Below, in pieces: positions 62,695 to 64,000 of a DNA stretch of 64,000 nt. Origin of the DNA: Lactobacillus sp. YT155 (lineage in GTDB: Bacteria > Bacillota > Bacilli > Lactobacillales > Lactobacillaceae); contig NZ_JAUKWP010000001.1 of NCBI RefSeq assembly GCF_030504545.1, positions 295,255-359,254 of the forward strand. Reading direction: 5' to 3'. The stretch's first letter is position 1. Every line of letters starts with the position of its first letter. Both the position numbers and the translations under genes were made by a program. The notes under the pieces are model-generated. The model was not told the DNA's origin and did no database searches. It saw nothing but the letters and a program-made list of their open reading frames with translations.

Positions 62695-63093
62695 CTATTT
62701 CCCAAATTCTTTAAAGTTATAAACTATTTTAATTTTGTTCAAATCTGAACTTCCATTCCTTAATTTTTCTAAATTATAACCGCCTGCAAATCTTGGCATT
62801 TTTTCGTTTAAATACATTTGATATCTAATAGTAATTGTTTTTTTATTATTGATTACACACGGAATATCTAACATTCCTGTTGGTGCTATAGAATATTCTT
62901 CAAACTGCACCGCCTCTATTCCTTTATATCTTTTGGCCAAATCTGCAACTATTTCATCTTCAATTATTTTTAATTCTTTTTCTTTTTGTTCTTGTTGAGC
63001 TTCGTTATGTTTATGAATTATATATCCCGCTCCAGTTCCACCTATCAGCAGTAATGAAACAACAAAGACTATTATTTGTGTTCTTTTCTTCAT
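62695..63093 (-). CDS. Membrane-anchored small extracytoplasmic protein
   Basis: 132 residues with one N-terminal helix (TQIIVFVVSLLLIGGTGAGYII), a Gln/Glu/Lys-rich helix and a beta-rich outer domain. It is similar in plan to the gene at 59307-59714. GGATG precedes the ATG. Family and function unknown. Confidence 0.62.
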   Translation of the reverse strand: MKKRTQIIVFVVSLLLIGGTGAGYIIHKHNEAQQEQKEKELKIIEDEIVADLAKRYKGIEAVQFEEYSIAPTGMLDIPCVINNKKTITIRYQMYLNEKMPRFAGGYNLEKLRNGSSDLNKIKIVYNFKEFGK

Positions 63094-63106
63094 TTTTCAT
63101 CCTTCA

Positions 63107-63997
63107 CTATGGTTGTTTTGCTCCAACGTAGCTTGCTAATATATGATAGTTTTCATCTAGGAAGTATGTTTGTTTGTAACTTCCTTTTTTCCCATTCTTC
63201 AAGGTCACAGTGACAGTCGTTTTTACTTTTGTTAACTGACGTTTGTTGTCAAATTCGACTGAATCAACTTTTTCAATCATGCGCTTATCTTCGTTAATTT
63301 TGCCACCGGCTTCTTTTTCTTCAGCTTGAGTAATTTTCTTTTGTGCCTTATCGAATTCTTTTTGATTTGTGTAATTACCTTTGGCATCAGTAACTGGTAT
63401 TAAGTTCTTAACTAACTTACCATCAGCATAGTTTTTAGCACGATAACTTAACAAGACCTGATGTGACATTAACCATGGCTCTGTTTGATTCTTCCCAACA
63501 ATCTGTTGACCAATTTTATGTTGCTCAATAGCATCATCCATACTTACTTTTTTTGTATGGATATCATATTGAATATCATTTATTCCCTGAAGGCCTTTTT
63601 GAATCTTGTCTTGGCTCAAGTTACCCTTCATCTTAGCGAAAGTTTTTCCATAATAAATATCAGTAATATTGAAGTCCTTATCTAAGTACATTACTATAGG
63701 CATCTTTTGCCCACCGTGATCCATCGGAATCCAAGTGGTTTCTCCAGTTGCCTCAACTCGATAAATTTTGCGGATTTTATTATATTCAACTTTTTTAGTA
63801 GAAATATCGACCAGCATAATACTATTTGTATCAGATGAACCAACTTCTTTAATTAAATCTTGATAGAAATCAAAGGCGGAATTAGTACCGACGAAGTCTT
63901 CGTCTTCTTTTTGATAACCGTATACATCAGAATAAAATTTGTTACCAATATAACTATTAATTTTTGTACCATCTAATGAAAGCTTTTTCCCTCTCAT
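63107..63997 (-). CDS. Hypothetical protein, possibly 5'-truncated by the window end
   Basis: 296 residues from an ATG at 63997; no ribosome binding site can be checked because only three bases lie beyond it, and the gene may start outside the window. The protein is hydrophilic and Lys-rich, with a repeated-looking pattern (VEYNKIRKIYRVEATGETTWIPM, then VDSVEFDNKRQLTKVKTTVTVTLKNGKKGSYKQTYFL split by helices), suggesting an extracytoplasmic domain. It heads the DUF443-like cluster. The family is not recognised. Confidence 0.55.
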   Translation of the reverse strand: MRGKKLSLDGTKINSYIGNKFYSDVYGYQKEDEDFVGTNSAFDFYQDLIKEVGSSDTNSIMLVDISTKKVEYNKIRKIYRVEATGETTWIPMDHGGQKMPIVMYLDKDFNITDIYYGKTFAKMKGNLSQDKIQKGLQGINDIQYDIHTKKVSMDDAIEQHKIGQQIVGKNQTEPWLMSHQVLLSYRAKNYADGKLVKNLIPVTDAKGNYTNQKEFDKAQKKITQAEEKEAGGKINEDKRMIEKVDSVEFDNKRQLTKVKTTVTVTLKNGKKGSYKQTYFLDENYHILASYVGAKQP

Positions 63998-64000
63998 TGT

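Overview
The window looks like chromosome of a low-GC lactic acid bacterium of the Lactobacillaceae. I judge this from the AT-rich sequence, GGAGG-type ribosome binding sites, a D-lactate dehydrogenase, the walRK-yycHIJ-htrA-rlmH locus typical of the origin-proximal half of Lactobacillus-type genomes, PTS sugar uptake genes and DUF1659/DUF2922 proteins. A Companilactobacillus-like host is possible, but I cannot fix the genus from sequence alone. No rRNA, CRISPR array or IS transposase was seen.

Layout. 1-5.9 kb: partial helD, paired fluoride channel genes, a proline iminopeptidase, an orphan PTS EIIC gene with a TIM-barrel-like partner, and a histidine phosphatase. 5.9-10.8 kb: a minus-strand array of small immunity-type genes. 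It holds a tandemly duplicated DUF805/immunity-like pair and a three-domain protein read as barstar-barstar-SUKH. 10.9-14 kb: an orphan ComX-like sigma factor, the DUF2922/DUF1659 pair, and decaying membrane-protein paralogs with one frameshift and one in-frame amber stop. 14-17.4 kb: an ABC exporter and an sdpRI immunity operon with two clear operators. 17.5-26.7 kb: housekeeping and stress genes (EamA exporter, ldhD, a histone H1-like protein, DegV, MarR with a nucleoside hydrolase, DyP peroxidase, TMEM175 channel, deformylase, rlmH), plus a complete Fst-type type I toxin-antitoxin locus at about 25.0-25.3 kb. 26.7-34.0 kb: a DnaA-box-rich intergenic region, then htrA, yycJ, yycI, yycH, walK and walR.

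34.1-51.5 kb is a tandem integration site. A tRNA-Lys(CUU) gene is followed by two elements of about 8.6 and 8.7 kb. Each has its own tyrosine integrase and its own short direct repeats at both ends, and copies of the tRNA 3' end bound them at 34.2, 42.8 and 51.5 kb. Element 1 has a MobT-type relaxase, an oriT-like inverted repeat, an excisionase, a repressor and a full arsenic operon (arsR, arsD, arsA, arsD, acr3, arsC), so it resembles an integrative mobilizable element. Element 2 lacks a relaxase. It carries a metal/redox operon (P-type ATPase, HMA chaperone, Dps-like protein and an FLP-type regulator with a cysteine pair), with two identical perfect FNR/FLP boxes at matched distances from start codons. 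A degraded lumazine synthase (ribH) fragment follows the last att site.

51.8-58.6 kb: a beta-glucoside PTS/GH1/LacI operon beside a truncated MFS gene, a phosphodiesterase and a phospholipase-C-like protein. 58.6-64 kb: a minus-strand cluster of multi-TM DUF443-like paralogs and membrane-anchored small proteins. Remnants include a short fragment that resembles a type VII secretion accessory protein. The two immunity-rich regions plausibly relate to polymorphic toxin competition, but no toxin gene is in the window. Several single-base disruptions recur across the window. They could be real decay or assembly error.
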